From assembly GCA_013791935.1 (NCBI GenBank), contig VMSV01000229.1, forward strand, positions 1-48,905: 48,905 nt of DNA, read 5' to 3'. Of this stretch, positions 16,714-26,354 are shown piece by piece. The first letter of the stretch is position 1. Each line of letters opens with the position of its first letter. A model generated the notes under the pieces. It saw nothing but the letters and a program-made list of their open reading frames with translations. It ran no database searches and was not told the DNA's origin. Position numbers and translations under genes: made by a program. The DNA comes from Desulfobacteraceae bacterium (GTDB lineage: Bacteria; Desulfobacterota; Desulfobacteria; Desulfobacterales; UBA5616).

Positions 16714-17124
16714 TTATTTCAAGTCCTTCTGGCAGAGTTCCACCAGAACCCCTCCGGCAGCTTTGGGATGGATAAAGGCAATTTTAGCCCCCCCGGCGCC
16801 GGCTCGGGGTTTCTCGTCAATAAGACGAACGCCTTTTTCCTTTAATTCCGCAAGGGCCTCTTCAATGTTTTCCACGGCAAAAGCCACATGCTGAATGCCC
16901 GGCCCCCGGTTCTCGATGAATTTGGCCACGGGACCGTCGGGTTGGGTGGATTGCAGAAGCTCCACCTCGCTTTCCCCCACTGGAAAAAAAGCCGTGGTGG
17001 TTTTCTGCTCGGTTACGGTTTCCGTGCCCTCCATGGGAAGACCCAAAACTTGGGTCCAGAATTGTCCGGCTTCGTCAATTCCGTTGACTGCAATTCCCAG
17101 ATGATCGATTCTCAATAGCTTCAT
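16714..17124 (-). CDS. mce: Methylmalonyl-CoA epimerase
   Basis: A 136-residue vicinal-oxygen-chelate enzyme converting (S)- to (R)-methylmalonyl-CoA. Motifs include RIDHLGIAVNGIDEAGQFWT with the first metal His, VELLQSTQPDGPVAKFIENR, GIQHVAFAVENIEEALAELK, GVRLIDEKPRAGAGGAKIAF and the C-terminal metal Glu in GVLVELCQ. I start it at 17124, where AAGGAG precedes the ATG; upstream residues of the longer frame overlap the aminotransferase gene and are not family-like. It sits between the aminotransferase and meaB. Confidence 0.93.
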   Translation of the reverse strand: MKLLRIDHLGIAVNGIDEAGQFWTQVLGLPMEGTETVTEQKTTTAFFPVGESEVELLQSTQPDGPVAKFIENRGPGIQHVAFAVENIEEALAELKEKGVRLIDEKPRAGAGGAKIAFIHPKAAGGVLVELCQKDLK

Positions 17125-17158
17125 GATGAACTCCTTTTGAAAACCGGATTTCCAGCAG

Positions 17159-18346
17159 CTATGCTTTTTTTGCCTTTTCAAGGGCCCTGGCAAATCCGGG
17201 CAATGCATTGATAATGGTTTGATCGTCCACACAGAACGCAATTCTGAAATGGCCGGGCCCATGAAATCCACTTCCGGGAACCGTTAGAATATGTTCTTCC
17301 TGAAGAAGATTCACAAAGGCCACATCCTCCTTTAAGGGAGATTTTGGAAACAGGTAAAAGGCCCCTTTGGGAATCGTAAACTCATACCCCGCAGATTTCA
17401 GGCCATTGCACAGGAGGTCCCTTTTCCGGGCGTATTTTGCAATATCCACATGCTCCCCCTGAAGGGCGGCCACCACCCGCTGCATCAGAGCCGGGGCATT
17501 CACATAGCCCAGAATGCGGTTGGCCAGGGCCATGCCCCCGAGCACGTCCTTCTTGAAAGTGGCATTGGGATTGACCGCCGCAAATCCGATTCGTTCCCCG
17601 GGCAGGGACAAATCCTTGGAATAGGAGGTGGCGATAATGCTGTCCGGATAGCAGGTGAATATTCCGGGCACAACCACCAGGTCATAGATGATTTTTCGAT
17701 AGGGCTCATCGGAGATCAGGTAGAGGGTGCGACCAAAGGCTTTTCCTTTTTCCTTTAAAATCCGCCCCAGTTGCATGAGACTTTCTTCCGGGTAAACCGC
17801 TCCCGTGGGATTGTTTGGGGAATTGATGATGATGGCCTTGGTTTTGGGGGTGATGGCCTCGGCAATGGCCTCCATGTTCAGGGAGAAATCAGGATGGGTG
17901 GGAACGGTTTTGAATACGCCCCCGTGGTTTTCTACATAAAATCCGTATTCCACAAAACAGGGAACCGGTGAAAGCACTTCATCTCCAGGATCCAGAATGG
18001 CCTTTAAGGTGATATTGAGTGCCCCGGCGGCACCGCAGGTCATGATCACGTCATCGGGCGTGACGATGGTATCCTGCTCCCTGGAAACCTGTTGGGCAAC
18101 GGCCTGGCGCACATGAAGATACCCCACGTTGGCCATATACCCGTGGTCCTCCGACCGGGATGCCTTGCAGATTTCCTCCAGAACGCTTTTAAATTTTCCC
18201 GGAGGACTCACGTTGGGATTGCCCAGGGAAAAATCAAAGACATTTTCCCGGCCGTACAGCTCGGCCAGACGGCTTCCTTCTTCAAACATCTTCCGGATCC
18301 AAGAGGATCGAGAGAGATAGGATTCAATTTGTTTGGCAATGGTCAT
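17159..18346 (-). CDS. PLP-dependent class I/II aminotransferase
   Basis: A 395-residue fold-type I aminotransferase. Family landmarks are FDFSLGNPNVSPP, the cofactor-phosphate region CGAAGALNITLKAIL, IIINSPNNPTGAVYPEESL with the PLP-contacting Asn, LISDEPYRKIIYD with the Asp and Tyr, and the Schiff-base Lys in ATSYSKDLSLPGERIGF. The substrate-binding Arg lies in PGHFRIAFC near the C terminus. It could be an aspartate or alanine/branched-chain aminotransferase; sequence alone does not decide. As first gene of the methylmalonyl-CoA operon it may feed pyruvate or oxaloacetate into the carboxyltransferase reactions. Confidence 0.85.
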   Translation of the reverse strand: MTIAKQIESYLSRSSWIRKMFEEGSRLAELYGRENVFDFSLGNPNVSPPGKFKSVLEEICKASRSEDHGYMANVGYLHVRQAVAQQVSREQDTIVTPDDVIMTCGAAGALNITLKAILDPGDEVLSPVPCFVEYGFYVENHGGVFKTVPTHPDFSLNMEAIAEAITPKTKAIIINSPNNPTGAVYPEESLMQLGRILKEKGKAFGRTLYLISDEPYRKIIYDLVVVPGIFTCYPDSIIATSYSKDLSLPGERIGFAAVNPNATFKKDVLGGMALANRILGYVNAPALMQRVVAALQGEHVDIAKYARKRDLLCNGLKSAGYEFTIPKGAFYLFPKSPLKEDVAFVNLLQEEHILTVPGSGFHGPGHFRIAFCVDDQTIINALPGFARALEKAKKA

Positions 18347-18421
18347 GGTACGGGTTCTCCGTTCTCTTTATTTTAGTATGAACGCCTCAATCTTCTGCAA
18401 TTTCCCAAGAAAATGTCAAGT

Positions 18422-20673
<2,252 letters not shown>

Positions 20674-20680
20674 GGAATGT

Positions 20681-20866
20681 TCAACTTCTCCCCAGATAAA
20701 CCAGCATTAGGCCAACACCCATGAGTACAGCTCCAAAAGTTCGAAGGTTTGCGTCAGGCAGCGTAAGCAATTGTCTGATCCAAGTTTTCATTTTTGACGG
20801 GCTGAGAAAATAGGGAACCCCTTCAAAAATCATCACCATTCCCAGAACACAAAGAAAAAAATCCAT
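20681..20866 (-). CDS. DUF2065-family small membrane protein
   Basis: A 61-residue protein with two hydrophobic segments, MDFFLCVLGMVMIFEGVPYF at the start and FGAVLMGVGLMLVYLG at the end, joined by SPSKMKTWIRQLLTLPDANL. This pattern is that of DUF2065 proteins, inner-membrane proteins of unknown role. A longer frame begins 60 nt upstream; the ATG at 20864-20866 gives the family N terminus and has GGAGGA somewhat far upstream, so the start is not firm. It lies immediately before queA. 20867-21106 shows no gene or clear signal. Confidence 0.75.
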   Translation of the reverse strand: MDFFLCVLGMVMIFEGVPYFLSPSKMKTWIRQLLTLPDANLRTFGAVLMGVGLMLVYLGRS

Positions 20867-21106
20867 GGCCTTAAAGCTTTTCCTCCGGCGTGAATAGAAT
20901 CGTTCCATGCGAAAAAAGTTCCGCATCGCAGCACTTCAATATGGTTCTTGTATAGTTCGGCCACCCTGGATTGTCAAAAACAATATGACAACGGCCTGTC
21001 CCTTTCACGTTGATCTTGTTATTGAATTTTATTCCCGAAAATGGCATGAGAGAGTTCATGGATTCAATTTATGATTCCAGCATTCATAACCCACAGGACT
21101 TAAAAA

Positions 21107-22537
21107 ATGGAATTTGAATCGGTCATCGGCCTGGAAGTTCATGCCCAGCTTAAAACCAAAACCAAAATATTCTGCGGCTGCTCAACGGCATTCGGTGCGC
21201 CCCCCAACACCCAGGTCTGCCCGGTCTGCCTGGGAATGCCCGGGGTGTTGCCGGTGCTGAACCGGAAAGTGGTTGATTATGCTCTGAAAATGGCCTTTGC
21301 CACCCATTGCACCGTTGCCGGTGAAAGCCAGTGGGCCCGGAAAAATTATTTTTACCCGGATCTTCCCAAGGGCTACCAGATCTCCCAGTTCGCCCTGCCC
21401 ATTGCCGAACACGGCCATATTGTTGTTCAGCTTGAGAATGGAGCAAAAAGAGTCGGTATCACCCGAATCCATATGGAAGAGGATGCCGGGAAACTGAACC
21501 ATGATTCCGGCGGACCATTCAGCATGGTGGATCTCAACAGAACCGGAGTCCCCCTCATTGAAATCGTTAGCGAACCGGACATGCGGTCCCCGGAGGAAGC
21601 CGGAGCGTATCTTCGGCAGATTCATGCTCTTGTTCGGTATCTGGAGATCTGCGATGGAAATATGGAAGAGGGCAGCTTCCGGTGCGACGCCAACATTTCC
21701 ATCCGTCCCCAAGGCCAAGAGGAATTTGGAACCCGAACCGAAATCAAAAACCTGAACTCTTTCAAGCATGTGGAAAAAGCCATTTATTACGAGATATACC
21801 GCCACCGGGAAATCATTGAGGATGGGGGCAAAGTGGTCCAGGAAACGAGGCTTTGGGACCCGGATCGAAATCAAACCTTTTCCATGCGTGGAAAAGAAGA
21901 AGCCCATGATTACCGTTATTTCCCCGAACCCGATCTCCTGCCCCTGGTCATCGACAACCCTTGGATGGAAGCCATCCAAGCCACCCTTCCGGAACTGCCC
22001 GAGGCCAAAAAAGCCCGGTTCGAAAAACAGTACGAATTGCCGGCCTATGACGCCCAGTTGCTCACCACTTCACGGGACCTGGCGGATTATTTTGAAACCG
22101 CAGCCGGCCTCTGCCCGGACCCCAAGCTTGCCAGCAACTGGATCATGACCGCCTTGCTGGGGGTTCTGAACACCACGGGAAAAACCATCGATCAAAGCCC
22201 GGTTTCAGCCAAGGATCTTGCCGAACTGGTTTGCCTCATCAAGGACAACACCATCAGCGGCAAGATCGCCAAAACCGTTTTTGAAGCCATGGTGGAAACC
22301 GGCAAAAATCCCAAAACCATTGTGGAGGAAAAAGGCCTGGTTCAGGTGACGGATCTTTCGGCCATTTCTGCGGTCATCGACGCCGTGGTTGCCGAAAATC
22401 CGGGGCAAGCTGCGGAATACAAAAGCGGAAAAACCAAATTGATGGGATTTTTCGTGGGCCAGGTCATGAAAAAAACCAAAGGCCAGGCCAACCCGAATAT
22501 CGTTAACGAGGTTCTGCGGAAAAAGCTGGAAGAATAG
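21107..22537 (+). CDS. gatB: Asp/Glu-tRNA amidotransferase subunit B
   Basis: The 476-residue tRNA-binding kinase subunit of GatCAB, which converts Glu-tRNA(Gln) or Asp-tRNA(Asn) to the amide form. Motifs are [40 protein letters not shown] with the zinc Cys pairs, [50 protein letters not shown] and the C-terminal YqeY-like domain ending [15 protein letters not shown]. It is complete. gatA and gatC are not adjacent. The start has only a weak ribosome site (AGGAC). Confidence 0.97.
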   Translation: MEFESVIGLEVHAQLKTKTKIFCGCSTAFGAPPNTQVCPVCLGMPGVLPVLNRKVVDYALKMAFATHCTVAGESQWARKNYFYPDLPKGYQISQFALPIAEHGHIVVQLENGAKRVGITRIHMEEDAGKLNHDSGGPFSMVDLNRTGVPLIEIVSEPDMRSPEEAGAYLRQIHALVRYLEICDGNMEEGSFRCDANISIRPQGQEEFGTRTEIKNLNSFKHVEKAIYYEIYRHREIIEDGGKVVQETRLWDPDRNQTFSMRGKEEAHDYRYFPEPDLLPLVIDNPWMEAIQATLPELPEAKKARFEKQYELPAYDAQLLTTSRDLADYFETAAGLCPDPKLASNWIMTALLGVLNTTGKTIDQSPVSAKDLAELVCLIKDNTISGKIAKTVFEAMVETGKNPKTIVEEKGLVQVTDLSAISAVIDAVVAENPGQAAEYKSGKTKLMGFFVGQVMKKTKGQANPNIVNEVLRKKLEE

Positions 22538-22596
22538 GAAAGGCCAAAACCGTTTCCTTGGTCTCGCATTAATAAGGACCCCTCATCCATGCTCTC

Positions 22597-22834
22597 TCAA
22601 GCACTCTTGCCCTTGGCCCAGGCTTTTTTGCTTAAGGCGATTTTCTTTTGGGTCGTGGCCCAGGCATCATGGGTGTAAAAAAGGTCCATGGGTTCTTCTT
22701 CAAGTCCCAGCATGTCAAGAAATTCCGTTAATCGCTCAAGAATATGTTTTTCCGTAATTTTTCCTTTTTCTTCCAGGAAGGGTTCACACCCATCCTTCCC
22801 CCGCGTTAAAGGTAAAATACCGGTCGGCTTTCAT
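22597..22834 (-). pseudogene. Frameshifted small gene of unknown family
   Basis: A frame opening at the ATG at 22832-22834 reads MKADRYFTFNAGEGWV then stops; an overlapping frame continues as GCEPFLEEKGKITEKHILER, LTEFLDMLGLEEEPMDLFYT and HDAWATTQKKIALSKKAWAK, ending at 22597. The second part has a charged, soluble-protein composition, suggesting one gene of about 80 codons broken by a single indel. I do not recognise the family. A sequencing indel would look the same. Confidence 0.35.
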
Positions 22835-22982
22835 ACCTTTTTCAGGGGTTGCCGCTCTTCACCGTTTACGGCTAACGGCATTTCCAGAATTGTAAATGAG
22901 CCCAAATTCTCAGTGAGCGACATTTATGGCTTGGGAACATGCAAGGAATGGAGTTTGATGCAAAGATTGGGATAGAGGAGGT

Positions 22983-23102
22983 ATGAGGGATGATAAATGG
23001 CAGCAAAAAGGAAAATGCGCATTTTGCAGTGGATATTTGCTGCCGGATGTAATACGGGGTTTATTCGACCATGACGAGAAGGAAAGGGACTCCAAGCCCT
23101 GA
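22983..23102 (+). CDS. Possible 39-residue CxxC peptide
   Basis: A short frame reads MRDDKWQQKGKCAFCSGYLL followed by a charged tail ending DEKERDSKP. Its ATG overlaps the stop of a tiny upstream frame as ATGA, and GAGGAGG lies directly before it, closer than normal for a ribosome site. The CAFC pair could hold metal or be redox-active. No family is recognised and it may be chance. Apart from this and the frameshifted remnant, 22538-23167 holds nothing I can support. Confidence 0.22.
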   Translation: MRDDKWQQKGKCAFCSGYLLPDVIRGLFDHDEKERDSKP

Positions 23103-23167
23103 GAAAACTTTTTACAAATTTTGAAGGATTGCCTTGTTTAATACAACCAAAATCCATAGGAGCTGAA

Positions 23168-23929
23168 ATGGCAAACAGGATGGCCAAAAGAGCAAAGATT
23201 TTTGTCCTATCGGGTCTGGGCCTTTTCCTTTGGGCCTGCACCACAACCACGGTCCAAGAGATTGCCACGGACAAGACCGGGTACCTTACAACGGATTTCA
23301 CCCCGCAAGTACTATCCCCCGATATTCTTAAGAAGCTTCCAATCGAGATGGAGGGGGTCGGCTTCGAGAGGCTTAAGATCACTTATGAGGTCAGCTCGGA
23401 ACAAACCGATGGGAAAAAAGAATCCTGGAAATCAGTGGCAACGTTGACCGACAAAGGCAATGGCCTGGTTCAGGAAATATCGGAACTCACCAGCAACGAT
23501 ATACCCTACAGACTTTACTATGGGTTGAGCTACAGAGGCATGGTTGACCTTAAATGGCAATGGGTTCCGCTCCGAGGCCACATCCCCGGCCAGATTCATG
23601 AAGTCAAAGACATCGGAAGATTTGATGTTATTCCTTCAGCAATGGATCAAGGGTTTGTCTTTGATGTCACTATGGGCACCGTATCCAAAATTGCCGGTAC
23701 TGCTTCATACCAAAAACAATGCAGGACCCTGCACACTCTGCCTGCAGGGGATCTTCATCCCGGACTGCCGGGACAGGCCATGGAGATCGAATGCAAGGTG
23801 CTCATCAACAACAACGTTCAAACCATCACCAGATTCATGCTGCTCCTGGAGTACGGTTTTGCAATCCCGGTGGAGCATAAAACCAGTTTAAAAATCACCA
23901 CCTTCCGTGTCATTGACGTTGAGGGATAG
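23168..23929 (+). CDS. Putative lipoprotein of unknown function
   Basis: A 253-residue protein with a basic start (MANRMAKRAKIFVLSGLGLF) and a lipobox ending LWAC, so it should be lipidated and anchored in a membrane facing the periplasm. The mature part looks beta-rich (KITYEVSSEQTDGKKESWKS, FVFDVTMGTVSKIAGTASYQ) with no catalytic motif I recognise. Two cysteines (QKQCRT and EIECKV) could pair. I start at 23168, where AGGAGCTGAA precedes the ATG, not 39 nt upstream. The TSUP transporter follows on the same strand after 120 nt; no functional link is evident. Confidence 0.7.
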   Translation: MANRMAKRAKIFVLSGLGLFLWACTTTTVQEIATDKTGYLTTDFTPQVLSPDILKKLPIEMEGVGFERLKITYEVSSEQTDGKKESWKSVATLTDKGNGLVQEISELTSNDIPYRLYYGLSYRGMVDLKWQWVPLRGHIPGQIHEVKDIGRFDVIPSAMDQGFVFDVTMGTVSKIAGTASYQKQCRTLHTLPAGDLHPGLPGQAMEIECKVLINNNVQTITRFMLLLEYGFAIPVEHKTSLKITTFRVIDVEG

Positions 23930-24049
23930 ACACCGGATCTTCGAGAACGGGTGCCACAAAATCTCCTGAGGATGGAGACCGATCTCGTTGGAGTAAAAAA
24001 TGATAGTTCGGAAGACCATCCGGTTGCAACAGAGAGGAAAAACAAGACG

Positions 24050-24811
24050 ATGAGCGAGTTGGACTTTATTCTGGTAGGGATTGCGGCCCTGATCGGGGGA
24101 GCTGTGAATGCCCTGGCCGGTGGCGGCACATTAATCACTTTTCCCATGCTTACGGCTGTGGGCATCCCGGCCGTGGCCGCAAACGTCACCAACACGGTGG
24201 CGCTTTGCCCGGGATATCTGGGCGGAACCTTTGCCCAGATCAAGGATTTACGGGGAAACCCCGGACGGTTGTGGGTGATGTCCTTAACCGGCATGTTGGG
24301 CGGTATTGCGGGCAGCCTCCTGCTCCTCAATACCGGAGAACAAACTTTCCGCATGCTGGTGCCCTATCTCATTCTGCTTGCCTCAGCACTTTTGGCGGTT
24401 CAAGAACCTGTGCGGGCCTGGATTCTCCGACGCGCCGGGGAAGCAGGAACAGGAACCGTCCATGAAGCGATGATGGTCTTTGCCGTAGCCCTTTCAGCGG
24501 TGTACGGCGGGTATTTCGGGGCCGGCTTGGGCGTGATGGTTCTTGCAGTCATCGGGCTTGTGCTCAATGACACCCTGACCCGGATCAATGCACTCAAGCA
24601 GCTTGTCTCCCTTGCCACCAACGTCGCAGCCGCATCTTTTTTTGTTTTTTCAGGCAAAGTTGTTTGGCCGGTAGCCCTGGTCATGGCGGTTTGCGCTTTG
24701 ATCGGAGGAACCATGGGGGGCCGGCTGGCGGGACGGATTCGACCGGTTGTCCTGCGCACCATCGTGGTGATCATCGGAGTGGTGATTGCGGGAATATACC
24801 TGGTGCGTTAA
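24050..24811 (+). CDS. TSUP-family (TauE/SafE) membrane transporter
   Basis: A 253-residue inner-membrane protein with about eight hydrophobic segments, of the sulfite exporter TauE/SafE family that moves sulfite, sulfoacetate or other organosulfur anions. The first family repeat is IGGAVNALAGGGTLITFPML followed by VAANVTNTVALCPGYLGG; the second is YGGYFGAGLGVMVLAVIGL followed by NALKQLVSLATNVAAASFFV. The start at 24050 follows GAGAGGA; the open frame begins 99 nt earlier with non-membrane residues. The substrate cannot be fixed from sequence. Confidence 0.85.
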   Translation: MSELDFILVGIAALIGGAVNALAGGGTLITFPMLTAVGIPAVAANVTNTVALCPGYLGGTFAQIKDLRGNPGRLWVMSLTGMLGGIAGSLLLLNTGEQTFRMLVPYLILLASALLAVQEPVRAWILRRAGEAGTGTVHEAMMVFAVALSAVYGGYFGAGLGVMVLAVIGLVLNDTLTRINALKQLVSLATNVAAASFFVFSGKVVWPVALVMAVCALIGGTMGGRLAGRIRPVVLRTIVVIIGVVIAGIYLVR

Positions 24812-24920
24812 TGGAAAAACCGATTTAATGGGTCTCTTTCGTTTGCCTCGTGATTTTCATGGCTCCGCTCTTTGTTGTTTTCAAAGGCTTTGCTGTCTCC
24901 GTTCCCCATAAAAACCCTAA

Positions 24921-25253
24921 GCGGTTACCCCGGGCATTTCTCCAGGGTAACCGCATTTGGAAAGTGATTGGCAATCCGGGGATTTTGGGGAATTGCGTGC
25001 AAGCAAGCCGCTCTATGGATGCCCTGTTTGCAAATCTTATGAACTCGCCACCAAGGATGCCTAGTGCAAGCGCAGTATAAAAAATAAATAACAGTCGGTT
25101 GTGAATTATTTTGATGAATCTCCACGCGATATTGAGCCATGCGCTTGCCCAAGGCATCCTAAATGGCTCAGACAACATAAGCTTTGCAAACAGGGCATCC
25201 ATTCCGCTCAATCCATCCCTATGAGAATCAAATGCGGTTACCCCCGGCCATTT
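24921..25253. repeat. MITE-like nested palindromic element
   Basis: Three inverted-repeat blocks nest round one centre. The outer 15-nt pair GGGTAACCGCATTTG is perfect (24945-24959 with 25229-25243). A 25-nt pair beginning GGATGCCCTGTTTGC matches in 24 of 25 (25017-25041 with 25176-25200). An inner 20-nt pair beginning AGGATGCC matches in 18 of 20 (25054-25073 with 25141-25160). GCGGTTACCCC also occurs directly repeated at both ends (24921 and 25234). No transposase is encoded; the open frames inside are by-products of the palindrome. This is the build of a non-autonomous mobile element or large structured repeat. Confidence 0.65.
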
Positions 25254-25351
25254 CCCTTCCTGGCCTTGTTATGAGTTCTGAATTATGTTATGTGATTGAT
25301 ATTAAAATAATAACGGATTGCACACCAACGCGGTGGGACAAGGGGGCGGGA

Positions 25352-26332
25352 ATGATCAAGAGAGCCATGAACAAACGGATGGCGGCAACCATCGCAGGAA
25401 TATGTTTATGCATATGTTTCAGTTGCAGTGAGGGGAAAAACCGCTTTGTCACCATCGGTACCGGAGGGATCACCGGTGTTTACTACCCCACCGGAAATGC
25501 CATTGCAAAGTTTATCAATAATCAACGAAGCCTATACCACATCCAGTGCACGGTGGAATCCACGGCCGGGTCTGTTTACAATGTTAATGCGGTGATGGCA
25601 GGAGACCTGGACTTTGGCATTGTCCAGTCGGATCGCCAGTATCAGGCCTTCAAAGGCCTTGCGGAGTGGGAAGATAAAGGTTCCCAAACGGGTCTTCGTT
25701 CGGTTTTCAGCATTCATCCCGAATCCGTCACCCTGCTGGCGTCTGCCGACTCAGGAATATTTTCCATCGCGGATCTAAAAGGAAAACGCGTGAATATCGG
25801 CAACCCCGGTTCAGGTCAGCGGCAGAATTCCATCGATGCCCTGTCGGCTGCAGGGTTGAATTGGGAAACGGACATTCATGCGGAAAATGTCAAGGCCGCG
25901 GAAGCACCGGGCCTGCTCCAGGATGAACGGATTGATGCTTTTTTCTATACGGTGGGACACCCCAGCGGTGCCATTAAAGAAGCGGTTGCGGGAACCACCA
26001 AAGTTCGGTTTGCCGAGATCACAGGCATGGAAGGACTTTTGGAAAAATACCCCTACTATGCCAGGACTATGATTCCCATCAAACATTACGACGGGGCGGT
26101 CAACGATAAGGATATCGCAACCTTTGGTGTAAAAGCCACATTTGTGACCTCTACAAAGGTCCCCGACGATGTGGTGTATGCCTTTACCAAGGAAGTATTT
26201 GAAAACCTGGAAGAATTTAAAAAGCTCCATCCGTCCTATGAAGTGCTCACCCGGGAAAACATGCTGGAAGGTCTTTCCGCCCCCCTTCATCCCGGAGCCC
26301 TGAAGTATTACAAAGAGGTCGGGCTGAAATGA
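25352..26332 (+). CDS. TAXI-type TRAP transporter solute-binding lipoprotein
   Basis: A 326-residue periplasmic substrate-binding protein of the TAXI family. The N-terminal signal GICLCICFSCSEG contains a lipobox, so it is probably lipid-anchored. Family motifs are FVTIGTGGITGVYYPTGNAI, TVESTAGSVYNVNAVMAGDL, DFGIVQSDRQYQAF, LKGKRVNIGNPGSGQRQNSI and FYTVGHPSGAIKEA. TAXI ligands include glutamate, 2-oxoglutarate and other organic acids; the ligand here is unknown. I start at 25352 after a GGGGGCGGG stretch; an ATG 15 nt later is also possible. The fused permease follows after 22-34 nt. Confidence 0.9.
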   Translation: MIKRAMNKRMAATIAGICLCICFSCSEGKNRFVTIGTGGITGVYYPTGNAIAKFINNQRSLYHIQCTVESTAGSVYNVNAVMAGDLDFGIVQSDRQYQAFKGLAEWEDKGSQTGLRSVFSIHPESVTLLASADSGIFSIADLKGKRVNIGNPGSGQRQNSIDALSAAGLNWETDIHAENVKAAEAPGLLQDERIDAFFYTVGHPSGAIKEAVAGTTKVRFAEITGMEGLLEKYPYYARTMIPIKHYDGAVNDKDIATFGVKATFVTSTKVPDDVVYAFTKEVFENLEEFKKLHPSYEVLTRENMLEGLSAPLHPGALKYYKEVGLK

Positions 26333-26354
26333 TTGGAAAATAGGAAACCGGAAA

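Noticed and set aside
24825..25211. 128-residue minus-strand reading frame
   Set aside because: It lies across the nested palindrome at 24921-25253, has no ribosome site, and its internal similarity comes from the inverted repeats.
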